This document shows, piece by piece, positions 22,799 through 35,224 of a DNA stretch of 64,000 nucleotides. The translations under genes were made by a program, and so were the position numbers. Positions within the stretch are counted from its first letter, which is position 1. Each line of letters begins with the position of its first letter. Below the pieces are notes generated by a model, which made no database searches, was not told the origin of the DNA, and saw only the letters and a program-made list of their open reading frames with translations. Source of the stretch: Paralithodes platypus. Lineage: Eukaryota > Arthropoda > Malacostraca > Decapoda > Lithodidae. The DNA is taken from assembly GCA_032716605.1 (NCBI GenBank), contig CM064530.1, positions 12,308,472 through 12,372,471 of the forward strand, in the 5' to 3' direction.

Positions 22799-22985
22799 AA
22801 CATAAGAACATAAGAAAATGGGAGTCTGCAGAAAGCCGATTGGCCTAAGCAAGGCAGATCCCTGTCCCACACAACCCCAATTCAATTACAAAGCCCAATT
22901 ATAGGCTTCACACTCCAATACCCTGAGGATCATCTTACCAAAACGGTTAGAGATTAACGCAGGATTATGGGGGTCTGCAGAGCGC
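22790..22985 (-). mobile_element. CR1 3'-end-like repeat fragment
   Basis: AAGAACATAAGAAAATGGGA, CTGCAGAAAGCCGATTGGCC and AAGGCAGATCCCTGTCC resemble the conserved 3' UTR of arthropod CR1 elements. It sits between two TA microsatellites. Family assignment rests on recall of that motif; orientation is uncertain. Confidence 0.45.
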
Positions 22986-22994
22986 TGATTGGCG

Positions 22995-23038
<44 letters not shown>

Positions 23039-23249
23039 TGTATATTTTGCATATATCTATCTAGCTTGAACTAGCTCCAGCCAACTATTAATCCAATTAT
23101 CTTAAAATCTCTTTATATTTTATAACTACTTCCTCTAGCATTCTAGCATTCTATCTGCTCCCTAAGTAATTTCCTCTCTATGTTTTGACAGCCTTTCACA
23201 GCTTACTTTACGGCTCACCCTGCTTCCCTCTCCCTCGCTCTATATCCCT

Positions 23250-23370
23250 CTTAAGGGAAGGCTTTTAGTTTATTGCCTAGACCTCCATCAAGCTTAAAAA
23301 AAAAAACTCAACAATCCCCATTAGTTAGTTTTGAGATATTAGGATGTTCACTCCATTAGTTTGGCAGGGG
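23250..23370 (+). mobile_element. TTAA MITE, subfamily A fragment
   Basis: TTAAGGGAAGGCTTTTAGTT, CTAGACCTCCATCAAGCTTA, then collapsed; core and right end missing. Confidence 0.55.
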
Positions 23371-24218
23371 TAAGGGTGTGGGGATGGGGGGGAAGTTTAG
23401 GGTTTTGGAGGATGGGATAGGGGTACTTTTTCTCCCACTCTCTCCTTCCCCCTCTTCTCTTTTTCTCTCTATTCCACTGTTCTTGCCCTTTACATCACAT
23501 CTCTTTGTTCTATATTCGTCTACCCTTCGCTCCCTGCCTGTTCTTTCTTCCCTTGTGTATTTCCCTCATTTTACTTTCAAATTTCCTCTCTTCCCTGTTC
23601 CTTGCTCTTGTCATCTTCTCTCTTGGGTTTCAGTCGTTTCAGTCGTTTTAGTCCTCCGTTCCTCTCCTCTTTTCCACTATTTTTTGTTCATGCATTTTGG
23701 TGTCTATTTTACTTATTATCTTTCTCCATCCTCTCTTTTTCTTCTCCTCTTCCCAGTGTTTCCTCTTTGTTATTGCTTACGTCTCTGTTTGTAGTTACAT
23801 GTCCAAGCTGTCTTATTCACTGTTCCTTTCTCTTGTTCGCTTGTGTCTCCCATTCTCTATAGTATAGAGAATGGGAGAGCAGAGACAGAAGATAGGAAAC
23901 CGGAAAATAAAATAATGTAAATGCTCTTGGTGGAAATATATGCGCAGTATATATTATTTTGCAGACCTGATGGGTATAATAGTTCATACTTCATATAATA
24001 TACAGTATATTGCGCATTTATTTCCACTAAGAGCAATTATATTATTTTATTTTCTGCCTCGTTGGCTACTAATTAATTAACCAATGCAGGAAGATTAACA
24101 CTTTTTCAACTAAACTTATATTGGAACATTCATTTTTACTTGGCTAAATTGCGGCCCAGTTCAATATGAGTAAAAGTGTCTTATGGATTAAGTTGAGTTA
24201 TTAATTGCCTGCCGCAAT

Positions 24219-24222
<4 letters not shown>

Positions 24223-24309
<87 letters not shown>

Positions 24310-24402
24310 AGTGTGTGTGTCTGTGTGTGTGTGTGGAATGCAAGAACCTGTACAGGGCAAAACATCAACATTAGCTATAAACATTGTCACGATGCATTTA
24401 GT

Positions 24403-24466
<64 letters not shown>

Positions 24467-24590
24467 ACTATTTTCATTTTTACCCATCTTCCTCCTCCTC
24501 CTCCTCCTCCTCCTCCTCCTCCTCCTCCTCCTCCTCCTCTTCCTCCTCTTCCTCTTCCTCTTCCTCTTCCTCTTCCTCCTCCTTCTCATG
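24223..24590. repeat. (GT)n, (CT)n and (CCT)n microsatellites
   Basis: GT at 24223-24335, CT at 24410-24472, CCT/CTT at 24488-24587. Confidence 0.96.
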
Positions 24591-24618
24591 CACTGCTAAA
24601 CTTAAATAGAATAAACTT

Positions 24619-24812
24619 TTAAGGGGAGGTGGGCCGTTTTTCTGGCCCCCCTTTCTCCCTCGTGTTAAGCCTCATTTGTTTTGAGATTATAAGACGTTCG
24701 GCCCATTAGTTTGGTGATTTTAACACCTTTTGCCCCATTTCGTTGTCAATGTTATGACCTTTAGTGCCATTTAGGTGTCGAATTTTTCCTGGCGAGCAAT
24801 AGTGAGCCTTAA
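24619..24812 (-). mobile_element. TTAA MITE, subfamily E, truncated
   Basis: TTAAGGGGAGGTGGGCCG to GGCGAGCAATAGTGAGCC, then TTAAGGGAGACG. The GGCCGAAGGCC half is absent; a GGGGA-rich tract follows. Confidence 0.6.
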
Positions 24813-24954
24813 GGGAGACGAGGGGGAATGGAGGGGAGGGGAGGGGAGGGGAGGGGGTCTCTCATACCCTCCTCTCCCCGTCCAAGCTCCTCCTCCACAC
24901 TCTTCATCATACTTCATTACCTCATTTGACGTTTTTAGCCATCTACAATTCCAC

Positions 24955-25985
24955 TCTTCCCTGATTAAAATAATCCCGTTTGTCGATACTCTGTTCCAGA
25001 TAGTTGTTTTTTGTGTTATATGTGAGTGAGGGAGACAAAAGGCAGAACTGCCTGTATCGAGTGCCTCCCCCAGAGTTGAAAGAGTGACAGGGCCAAAGGA
25101 GTTTGAAGCAATTTAAGTCATAGGAAGAGGGAAAGACTGATTCTGGGAGAGAGTTCCAAAGCTCAGCAGTTGAATAGAAGAAAGTCTGAGAATACCGTTT
25201 CACTCCTGGGTTGGAGAGTTGCACAGAGTAGGGGTGGGATTGTGTTGCAAGACGGGTACTACGTACCCTACGTATAGGAGGTGGCATACACTTGGAAAAC
25301 TCTGAGGAACAGTGATTATTATAGTAGCGATAGAATAGCGAGAAAGATGCAACATTGCGGTGAAGAGAGAGAGATTGCAGAGAGTTGGTGAGTGGGCGGG
25401 AGTTAATGATACGAAAGGCTTTCCTTTCTGCTTTGTCTAGGAGTGCGGTGTGAGAGGATCCTCCCCACTCATGTGAACAATACTCAAGACAAGGACGCAC
25501 TGTGCCCCTGTACAGAGCAAGAAGCTGTGCAGGGGTAAAGAACCCCTTGAGGCGGTTGAGCACACCCACTTCTGGGAGGCTGCCTTAGCAAGACTGGTGA
25601 GAGCAGAAGAAAAAGAGACACCAAGAATATTGAGAAAAGATGAAGGATTGATTTTTGTATTGTTGAATTGTAAGGGATAGTCCTCTGGGAGTTCTGAACG
25701 GGTAGTAAGATGAAGAAATTGGGTTTTGGAAGCATTAAAGGCAACAAGGTTTTCTTTTCCCCAATTGGAAATAGTAGTTAGATCAGCAGATAAGTGTTGC
25801 ATGGCTTCATTACGTTTGTCTTTGAGGGATTGCTGGCTGTGGCATTCAGGAAAACTAATTGAGTAGTGTAAGGTAGAGTCGTCTGGTGTATGAATGGATG
25901 GGACTGGAGATACAGTTGAAAAGATCATTTATGAAAATTAGAAAGAGAATGGGAGATAGGACAGAGCCCTGAGGAACACCAGAGT
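24955..25985 (-). mobile_element. LINE, L-A family, 3' half of the older host copy
   Basis: Minus-strand RT and C-terminal region: SGVPQGSVLSPILFLIF near 25970-25920, HTPDDSTLHYS (catalytic YADD changed to TPDD), NWGKENLVAFNASKTQFL, then ALYRGTVRPCLEYCSHEWGG and SLFYRYYNNHCSSEFSKC. The 3' UTR hairpin near 25030-25080 pairs GAGGGAGACAAAAGGCAG with its downstream partner. Frames are broken. Its 5' half is at 27222-28060, the two parts being separated by the younger copy at 25986-27221. Confidence 0.8.
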
Positions 25986-27221
25986 TGATAGTCCTTCCGG
26001 GACTTCGGTGAGACTTTTTCTATTGCACTAGACATATCGAAAGCCTTCGATAGAGTCTGGCATAAATCTTTAATTTCTAAACTACCCTCCTTCGGTTTCT
26101 ATCCCTCCATCTGTGCCTTTGTCTCTAATTTCCTTTCCGGCCGTTCCATAGCCGCGGTTGTGGACGGCCATTGTTCACTTCCTCACCCTATAAACTCCGG
26201 TGTTCCTCAGGGCTCTGTCCTATCTCCTATTCTCTTTCTAATTTTTATAAATGATCTCCTTAACTGTACCTTAATTCCCATCCATTCATACGCAGACGAC
26301 TCAACCTTACACTACTCCATTAGTTTTTCAGAACGCCCCAGCCAGCATCCCTCAACGACAAACGTAATGAAGCCATAGAACTCTTAAATTCTGATCTAAA
26401 TACTATTTCCAATTGGGGCAGAGAAAACCTTGTTAACTTTAATGCTTCCAAAAACCCAATTTCTCCATCTATCTACCCGTCAGGATCTCCCAGCGGACTA
26501 TCCCTTATTCTTCAACAATACAAAATCAACCCTTCATCTTCTCTCAATATTCTTGGTGTCTCTTTTTCTTCTGCTCTCATTTGGAAGGACCATATTACCA
26601 GTCTTGCTAAGGCAGCCTTCCAGAAGCTGGGTGTGCTCAACCGCCTTAGGGGGTTCTTTTCCCCTGCACAGCTTCTTGCTCTGTACAGGGGCATAGTGCG
26701 CCCTTGTATTGAGTATTGTTCACATGTGTGGGAGGTTCCTCTCACACCGCTCTCCTAGACAAAGTTGAAAGGAAGGCCTTTCGTATCATTAACTCCCGTC
26801 CACTCACCAACTCTCTGCAATCTCTCTCTCTCCGCCGCAATGTTGCATCTCTCTCGCTATTCTATCGCTACTATAATAATCAGTGTTCCTCAGAGCTATC
26901 CCAGTGCATACCACCTCCTTTACGTAGGGCACGTGGTACCCGTCTTGCAACTCAATCCCACCCCTACTCTGTGCAACTCTCCAACCCAAGAGTGAAACGT
27001 TACTCTCAAACTTTCTTCTACTCAAAAGCTGAGCTCTGGAACTCTCTCCCAGAATCAGTCTTTCCCTCTTCCTATGACTTAAATTGCTTCAAACTCCGTG
27101 TGTCCAGGCATTTTGGCTCGAACGTCCCTTGATTTTGGCCCTGTCACTCTTTCAACTATGGGGGAGGCACTCGCTATAGGCAGTTATGCCTTTTGCCTCC
27201 CTCAATCACAGAAAAAAAAAA
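25986..27221 (+). mobile_element. LINE, L-A family, younger 5'-truncated copy inserted in an older one
   Basis: Plus-strand copy starting in the RT (ISKAFDRVWHKSLISKLPSF), running through SGVPQGSVLSPILFLIF and SYADDSTLHYS with the catalytic YADD intact, to ALYRGIVRPCIEYCSHVW and the C-terminal SSYDLNCFKLRVSRHFG, a short 3' UTR with a GGGAGGCACTC...GTTATGCC hairpin, and a poly(A) tail at about 27212-27221. The 5' truncation and poly(A) tail are hallmarks of target-primed reverse transcription. A few frameshifts are present (near 26350, 26450 and 26730). It splits the minus-strand copy at the codons for SLPHP / INSG. Confidence 0.82.
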
Positions 27222-28060
27222 GGATGAGGAAGTGAGCGATGGTCATCCACAACCGCAGCTATGGAATGGCCGGAAAGGAAATTATAGACAAAGGCACAGA
27301 TAGAGGGATAGAAACCGAAGGAGGGTAGTTTAGAAATTAAAGATTTGTGCCAGACTCTATCGAAGGCCTTCGATATGTCTAGTGCAATAGAAAAGGTCTC
27401 ACCGAAATCCCGAAAGGAGGATGACCAAGAGTTAGTAAGATATGAAAGAAGATCACCAGTAGAGCGACCTTTGAGGAAGCCATACTGGCGATCTGAGAGT
27501 AGATTACGAGAAGAGAAATGCTTAATTTGGAAGCAAGAGTAGTTTCAAAAACTTTAGAGATACAAGAGATGAGAGCAATTGGACGATAGTTGGAGGGTTG
27601 AGACCGGTCACCCTTCTTTGGGACAGGTTGAATGAGAGCAAACTTCCAGCAAGAAGGGAAGACGTTAGAAGAGAAACAGAGACGAAAGAGTTTGCCTAGG
27701 CAGGGAGCCAGCACAGAAGCACAGTTTTTTAGTACAACAGGAGGAACACCATCCGGACCAAATGCCTTCTTAGTATTAAGCCCACAGAGGTAGAAAATAC
27801 ATCTTGAGAAGAGATTAGGATATTAGGCATACGTAGGAGAGGGAGGAATAGCACCGGAATCATCCAAGGTGGAGTTTCTAGCAAAGGTTTGAGCGAAGAG
27901 TTCAGCTTTGTCAGAGAAAGAAGTGATGGTTGTGCCATCAGAGGGGAAAAGGGGAGGGAAAGACGAGGAAGAAAAATGGTTGGAGAGGTTTTTGGCTAGA
28001 TGCCAGAAAGCTTGGGAAGAGCTAGAGTTGGATAGTTCATGCAGCCATATCCTGCCTAGG
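27222..28060 (-). mobile_element. LINE, L-A family, 5' half of the older host copy
   Basis: Minus-strand RT N-terminal part: AFGPDGVPPVVLKNC, LGKLFRLCFSSNVFP, FALIQPVPKKGDRSQPSNYR (RT motifs 0-1), then ISKAFDRVWHKSL and AAVVDDHRSLPHP, where the younger copy begins. Several frame shifts. Continues at 25985 and below. Confidence 0.78.
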
Positions 28061-28065
28061 TGATG

Positions 28066-28145
28066 CGGCTAGTTTTATGTTTTCCTATGTGTATGAAGGA
28101 AACAAAAGGCAGAACCAAATGCCTTCCCTAGAGTTTTGTTCACTA
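28066..28145 (-). mobile_element. LINE, L-A family, 3' tail fragment
   Basis: Short minus-strand match to the family's 3' UTR hairpin (GGAAACAAAAGGCAGAAC on the + strand), abutting the 5' half of the copy at 27222-28060. Only the tail is seen. Confidence 0.45.
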
Positions 28146-28654
28146 CTGAAATCCCCTCCATCCAAATTAATTCCCAAAAACATGACCATGAGTTTTCTTG
28201 GTGGAAATTGACAGTACTGGTTATGAGACGTACCGGTGCTGGTTACCTAAGAACTTCACACACAGATATTTTTGATGACTGGATGACCCAAATTAGGGTT
28301 TTAAGAACTTAATCATATATATATTTATCATGCCGTTATATTATAAAATACATGAACGGAATTGAATAAAACTGGTATGCTGAATTCAAATAGGTCAGTT
28401 TGGCCACTTGGACCAAACCAGCCTCGATCAGACCAGTCACAGAACGAATCGGGCAAGGAATCGGACCAAAATGACCTAATGCCTGCAAGCAAACCCGCCT
28501 ATGAAGCAAAACAACCTGAGACCATAATGGCCATCAAGTTGAATTGCCTGTACTATGTCGGTCGTGAATCAGAACGGCTTTGAGCCAAAACCCATGTTGG
28601 CTACAGACCAAAAGTAACTACGAACCTAAATGGCAACTGACTAAAACGGTAGAG

Positions 28655-29015
28655 TATCAAAATAGCCCATCATAGCAAAATAGCCCATCATAGAAAAATA
28701 GCCCATCATAGGAAAATAGCCCATCATAACAAAATAGCCCATCATAGCAAAATAGCCCATCATAGCAAAATAGCCCATCATAGTAAAATAGCCCATCATA
28801 GCAAAATAGCCCATCATAGGAAAATAGCCCATCATAGGAAAATAGCCCATCATAACAAAATAGCCCATCATAGCAAAATAGCCCATCATAGCAAAATAGC
28901 CCATCATAGCAAAATAGCCCATCATAGCAAAATAGCCCATCATAGCAAAATAGCCCATCATAGCAAAATAGCCCATCATAGCAAAATAGCCCATCATAGC
29001 AAAATAGCCCATCAT
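28655..29015. repeat. 18-bp tandem repeat, about 20 units
   Basis: Unit AAAATAGCCCATCATAGC. Minus-strand frames read MMGYFA or CYDGLF. Neighbouring sequence at 28360-28640 and 29020-29090 contains related spaced phrases (CCAAAATGACC, ACCGGCC). Confidence 0.92.
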
Positions 29016-29136
29016 ATTCGACCGTTCTGTCCATACCGGCCGAGGGACATAACGGCCATGGACTAAAATGACAGCCTACCAAACCGGCCACACTTGGATA
29101 ATATTATTTGACGATTCATTTCAGCCGCTAACCCAA

Positions 29137-29345
29137 TTAACCACTTCACCATGATGACGTAACTTTCAGCATATGTTGGTTACCATTAGACGATTAATTT
29201 TTCGGTATTAATCTGCCTCTATGACTCAAAATAGCAAATACGATCTCAATAAACCCTCTGAATAACATAGGTCCTTCGTCAACTGCATAATTCCTCTAAT
29301 ATTAGCCAGAACCAAAAGTAATAAGGATCGTGCTGAAGGGGTTAA
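29137..29345. mobile_element. TTAA MITE, family P, divergent
   Basis: TTAACCACTTCACCATGATG to ATCGTGCTGAAGGGGTTAA, with ATTAGACGATTAATTTTTCG. Shares its right TTAA with the C element that follows. Confidence 0.55.
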
Positions 29346-29732
29346 GGGGGGTCACCTGCTTTTTTTGTATCTCTCTTTCTCTCCTTTTCTCTCTTTCTCC
29401 GGCTTATATCCATTCGGCCCCATTCAGCCAACTGTTTTAAGATGTTTATCCCCATCCAGGTGTCAATTTCTTCCTGGCGAGCGATAGCGAGCTAGCATTG
29501 TATGGAGAAATCCGGCTTCGCCGGAGATATTTTTCTGTCGACAAATTTAAAAATTTAGCTTGTCAAAACAACACCTATATATATATGCTGGCTCGCTATC
29601 GCTCGCCAGGAAAATATTGACACCTGGATTGGGTTAAAAGTCTAAAAACAGTAGGCTGAATGGGTCCGAATGGATACAAGCCAAAGAGAGAGGGAGAGAA
29701 AAAGAAAACAAAAGCGATGTGGGTCCCCTTAA
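29342..29732. mobile_element. TTAA MITE, subfamily C
   Basis: TTAAGGGGGGTCACCTGC to GTGGGTCCCCTTAA; two inverted halves around a TA-rich loop at about 29575. Confidence 0.8.
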
Positions 29733-29794
29733 CCGCGGAAGAAGAAACATGACACTTGCTCATATTTGCACATATGGGGGGAGAAATTTAGCAT

Positions 29795-30600
29795 ATGTAT
29801 CTAGTTTACATATGTGTCTAGTTTACATATGTGTCTAGTTTACATATGTGTCTAGTTTACATATGTGTCTAGTTTACATATGTGTCTAGTTTACATATGT
29901 GTCTAGTTTACATATGTGTCTAGTTTATATATGTGTCTAGTTTACATATGTGTCTAGTTTACATATTTATCTAGTTTACATATGTCTAGTTTACATATGT
30001 GTCTAGTTTACATATGTGTCTAGTTTACATATGTGTCTAGTTTACATATTTATCTAGTTTACATATGTCTAGTTTACATATGTATCTAGTTTACATATGT
30101 GTCTAGTTTACATATGTGTCTAGTTTACATATGTGTCTAGTTTACATATGTGTCTAGTTTACATATTTATCTAGTTTACATATGTCTAGTTTACATATGT
30201 ATCTAGTTTACATATGTGTCTAGTTTACATATGTGTCTAGTTTACATATGTGTCTAGTTTACATATGTGTCTAGTTTACATATGTGTCTAGTTTACATAT
30301 TTATCTAGTTTACATATGTCTAGTTTACATATGTGTCTAGTTTACATATGTGTCTAGTTTACATATTTATCTAGTTTACATGTGTCTAGTTTACATATGT
30401 GTCTAGTTTACACATGTGTCTAGTTTACATATGTGTCTAGTTTACATATGTGTCTAGTTTACACATGTGTCTAGTTTACACATGTGTCTAGTTTACACAT
30501 GTGTCTAGTTTACACATGTGTCTAGTTTACATATGTGTCTAGTTTACACATGTGTCTAGTTTACACATGTGTCTAGTTTACATATGTGTCTAGTTTACAA
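29795..30600. repeat. 17-bp tandem repeat, about 47 units
   Basis: Unit GTCTAGTTTACATATGT, with CATATG alternating with CACATG and occasional TTTATC units. Confidence 0.93.
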
Positions 30601-30982
30601 ATGTGTTTGTCTATATTTATCTGTATCTATCTATAATTATGTTCAATTGATCTGTCTGTTTGTCTGTGTATCTTTTGTTCTACGCAACACAGGAGGACAT
30701 TATATAAAAAGAGTTTCCTATAAATCCACAAACCGTATGCTTGTTGACGTTATTTATTCATGCGAAATTTGTAGCTGTTGGATTTGAACTCTCGCGGATT
30801 GAAGTTTTGGTGGAAAGTTACTCTTAAGATGTGAATTCCAGAGACAGGTGGCTTGGAGTAGAAAAGAAAACTTGAAAACAAAACAAAAGATAAACACAAT
30901 TTTTATTTTTTTTATTTTTGTGTAAGAGTGATTTACGTGAAGATGGATAGCATTAAGAGTTTGTTTTTAGTTTGCTCCATAG

Positions 30983-31160
<178 letters not shown>

Positions 31161-31189
31161 AGCACACCACCTCTATGACGACCATCACC

Positions 31190-31610
31190 ATCACCTCTCG
31201 ACTACGGTCCCTTCCATGTCCCCATCACTGACTCCAATCACTTTACCCACAAGAGGGGTTTACATTCTCCACCACCACCCTCCACCATCACCATCACCAT
31301 CACCTCTCGACTACGGCCCCTTCCATGCCCCCATCACTGACTCCAATCACTTTACCCACAAGAGGGGTTTACATTCTCCACCACCACCCTCCACCATCAC
31401 CTCTCGACTACGGCCCCTTCCATGTCCCCATCACTGACTCCAATCACTTTACCCACAAGAGGGGTTTACATTCTCCACCACCTACCTCCACCATCACCAT
31501 CACAATCACCATCACCTCAAGACTACGGCCCCTTCCATGCCCCCATCACCGACTCCAATCACTTTACCTACAAGAGGGGTTTACATTCTCCACCACCTAC
31601 CTCCACCACC
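31190..31610. repeat. Roughly 95-120-bp minisatellite, four units
   Basis: Unit includes CTCTCGACTACGGCCCCTTC, CATCACTGACTCCAATCACT and AAGAGGGGTTTACATTCTCC; length differs by the number of CAC/CAT triplets. Confidence 0.9.
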
Positions 31611-31699
31611 ACCACCACCACCACCACCACCACCACCAGCCTCATCAGTGTGGTGTAAGCGTTCTGTCCAGCTGGGTGTAAATATAAAGTAGTGTCATA

Positions 31700-31937
31700 T
31701 ACGATGGGCTGCGCTTTTCTGGGGCGCTCAACTCCGTATGTTTGCCCTCTGAAGTCTGTTTGTGGTTGAATTACTCAGCCCGGTATGCATAGGGTACCTG
31801 TTGTTGTTCAGATTACCACAGGTTTTCATTGGCAGTTAAGTTGATCTGCTAAGTTCACTAAATGCTAGGTGCGCACGCCAGGAATCGAACAGAGGCCAAC
31901 CGATTCCATAGTAAGAAACACAAATCAACCACTAGTA
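31700..31937 (-). mobile_element. tRNA-derived SINE-like repeat
   Basis: Minus strand: A-box-like TAGTGGTTGA (31934-31925) and B box TGTTCGATTCC (31891-31881), followed by about 180 bases of body down to about 31700. The 5' end abuts a TA microsatellite. No acceptor-stem pairing. Confidence 0.45.
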
Positions 31938-32142
31938 TATATATATATATATATATATACGAGAGTGGCATTTTTAGCGCAGTAATATACCAAGTTCACG
32001 AATGCGCCACAAACCCGGATAAATATATAGCCATTGCCATCAATCCGGACCATAATTGACCTCAACCCCTCCCTCCTCCTCAATCCTTGCACAGTATTCC
32101 TCTAGTCCACTCAATTACTATAATTACCCATCCACTGACCTT

Positions 32143-32514
32143 TTATCGGGGGTGGCCTGTTTATTTGGTCTCCTTATAATTATCTCTTTCTCTGGCTTGT
32201 ATTCATTTGGGGGCCAAATTCAGCCTACTGTTTAAAGACGCTTATCTCCATGCAGGTGTCAATTTTTTCCTGGCGAGCGGTAGCGAGCCAGCATATTTGT
32301 TTTTTATGTTTTTGGCAGCAGGCTAAATTTGTACATTTTTCGGTTGAAAAATTGCCGGATTTCTCAATACGATGCTGGCTCGCTATCGCTCGCCAGGAAA
32401 AAATCGACACATAGATGGGGATAAACGTCCTAAAACAGTAGGCTGAATGGGGCCGAATGGATACAAGCCAAACAGAGAAAGAAAAGGAGAAAAAAAGCAG
32501 GTGAACCCTCTTAA
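32143..32514. mobile_element. TTAA MITE, subfamily C, between two direct repeats
   Basis: Left TTATCGGGGGTGGCCTG (decayed), right GGTGAACCCTCTTAA. Flanked by a 50-60-base direct repeat, 32088-32140 and 32519-32571 (CTCAATTAC.. TAATTACCCATCCACTGACC). Confidence 0.72.
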
Positions 32515-32639
32515 TCTTTTCACAGTATGCCCCTAGCCCACTCAATTACCGTAATTACCCATCCACTGACCGTTAATAACCACCCCTCTAAATATCCCTA
32601 ACCATAAATACACCTATAACTGTGGCCCAGGATAAAGGA

Positions 32640-33011
32640 TTAAGGGGACAGTGGCTGTTTGTTTGGTCTATTAATTCATGTATTCATATATTTATTTAGT
32701 TTCCTCCCTAGACCTCCATTAAGCTTAGAAAAACGCCCCCTAGACCCCCCCTTGAAGATAGATTTGTACATTTTTCGGTAGAAAAAATGTCCCGGCCAAA
32801 GGCCGATTCCTCTAAAATTACAGGATCGTTAGCGCTCGCCAGGAAAAAATCGACACCTAAATGGCACGAAGGGTCCTAATATTGACAAATAAATGGAGTG
32901 AAAGGTCATCAAATCCCCAAACTAATGGAACCAACGTCCTAAAATCTCAAAACTAGTGGAGCTAAACATTAGGGAGAAGGGGGTCCAGAAAAACGGTCTG
33001 TCTCCCCTCAA
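32640..33011 (+). mobile_element. TTAA MITE, subfamily B
   Basis: TTAAGGGGACAGTGGCTG to GTCTGTCTCCCCTCAA (right TTAA mutated). Confidence 0.75.
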
Positions 33012-33149
33012 CTCACTCTGAAACAAAATCGTATACTTTACCCAATCATGAGTTCAGTGTTATCAAAGTATTATCAATATTATGAATACATTGATTCAAT
33101 CATTTGAGTTAGGAACCGGTCAACTCCAAAATATAGATCATTGGCTGAT

Positions 33150-33575
33150 ATTTCATAAACATTACAGTATAGTACATATAATAATAATCCATACATCAAT
33201 ATTACAGTATAGTACATATAATAATCCATACATCAATATTACAGTATAGTACATATAATAATCCATACATCAATATTTCATAAACATTACAGTATAGTAC
33301 ATATAATAATAATCCATACATCAATATTACAGTATAGTACATATAATAATCCATATATCAATATTACAGTATAGTACATATAATAATCCATATATCAATA
33401 TTACAGTATAGTACATATAATAATCCATACATCAATATTACAGTATAGTACATATAATAATCCATACATCAATATTTCATAAACATTACAGTATAGTACA
33501 TATAATAATAATCCATACATCAATATTTCATAAACATTACAGTATAGTACATATAATAATAATCCATACATCAAT
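33150..33575. repeat. Roughly 40-bp tandem repeat, about ten units
   Basis: Unit CATTACAGTATAGTACATAT plus AATAATCCATACATCAAT, some with an extra TTTCATAAA. Confidence 0.88.
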
Positions 33576-33917
33576 AAAGTTATTCACCGATTCCCTATGC
33601 AACTACATAATATGAATACATATTACTGACCAATTTGCAGATATAAGTGAGTAATGTTGATAGTTCTTCAATATATATATGGATGCAAAGTTTCAGCTCG
33701 GTATCTTTACAAATACTGCGACAAATAAAATCATTAGGTACTTCATATGCTCAATATTGATTTGGGTTTCAAATTTCAGTTAAAAAAAATCAACAAATGC
33801 GGCTAATATTCAAAATTGTTTAGTCACCCATCTTTGCAGGTTCGTGAATAAAGTTATATATTTCAGCAAAAAGTTAAAGATGACCTTCATATAACGCATA
33901 CATTACGGTTCCCAAAA

Positions 33918-34097
33918 TTATAGTCAATATCTCCATGAATGTGGGGTTAATTTATAATTAAATTATAGTCAATATCTCCATGAATGTGGGGTTAATTTAT
34001 AATTAAATTATAGTCAATATCTCCATGAATGTGGGGTTAATTTATAATTAAATTATAGTCAATATCTCAATGAATGTGGGGTTAATTTATAATTAAA
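33918..34097. repeat. 45-bp tandem repeat, four units
   Basis: Unit ATTATAGTCAATATCTCCAT plus GAATGTGGGGTTAATTTATA. Confidence 0.92.
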
Positions 34098-34437
34098 TTC
34101 TCCCCATCCCACCGTGGAGTTATAACTATAAATTGGTAAAGGGCATTTGGTGAGTCATATACCTGCATGACAAATTACAAATTAATATCTCAAAACATAC
34201 AGCTATAAAATTAATCAATTATGTCGATCCACCTCCTATCTCTAATTCCCAATGACACCAATAATAACAACACCAGCATGAACAACAAAGTCGACCATTC
34301 ATAGGCCTTAGTCTTCGACGTAGGTAAACATTAGGGGATGATAGAAGTTGCTAAAAAGTTAATTATAGTGTGCATTATAATAAATTCTTATAATAGTGTA
34401 TTGGTAGTAGTACCGGTACACCCAGCTACTATAAGGC

Positions 34438-35030
34438 TAGAAAGGTACAATCAATCAAGGTACAATCAATCAATGTACAATCAATCAATGTACAATCAAT
34501 CAATGTACAATCAATCAATGTACAATCAATCAATGTACAATCAATCAATGTACAATCAATCAATGTACAATCAATCAAGGTACAATCAATCAAGGTACAA
34601 TCAATCAATGTACAATCAATCAAGGTACAATCAATCAAGGTACAATCAATCAAGGTACAATCAATCAATGTACAATCAATCAATGTACAATCAATCAATG
34701 TACAATCAATCATTACAATCAATCATTACAATCAATCATTACAATCAATCAATGTACAATCAATCAATCAATCAAGGTACAATCAATCAATGTACAATCA
34801 ATCAATGTACAATCAATCAAGGTACAATCAATCAAGGTACAATCAATCAATGTACAATCAATCAAGGTACAATCAATCAAGGTACAATCAATCAAGGTAC
34901 AATCAATCAAGGTACAATCAATCAAGGTACAATCAATCAATGTACAATCAATCAATGTACAATCAATCAAGGTACAATCAATCAAGGTACAATCAATCAA
35001 GGTACAATCAATCAAGGTACAATCAACATA
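34438..35030. repeat. 15-bp tandem repeat, about 39 units
   Basis: Unit TACAATCAATCAAKG with G/T variation at one base. Open in two plus frames (YNQSM, INQGT) and one minus frame (IDCTL) for lack of stops. Confidence 0.94.
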
Positions 35031-35097
35031 CCTCATGAGCCACACACCTTTTGTATAACCTTTCATTTGTACATCTTTAGTACATTGAAGCCTCGCT

Positions 35098-35190
35098 AAT
35101 TTGTATTCTACAGGGGTATCACACAAGTGCTTTATAGTCAATTTTCGATAGTCAACATATTTCCGGCAACAATTATTTTACTTTTTTGCT
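35098..35190. repeat. Family S-like fragment
   Basis: GGGTATCACACAAGTGCTTT followed by CGATAGTCAACATATTTCC and GGCAAC resembles one end of family S. Confidence 0.35.
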
Positions 35191-35224
35191 CTTGTATTAT
35201 AAGAGAGACCGAAGATGGTTTAAC

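Noticed and set aside
26160..26378. Independent host gene with SGVPQGSVLSP
   Set aside because: Classic RT motif of the L-A LINE, continuous with adjacent LINE sequence.
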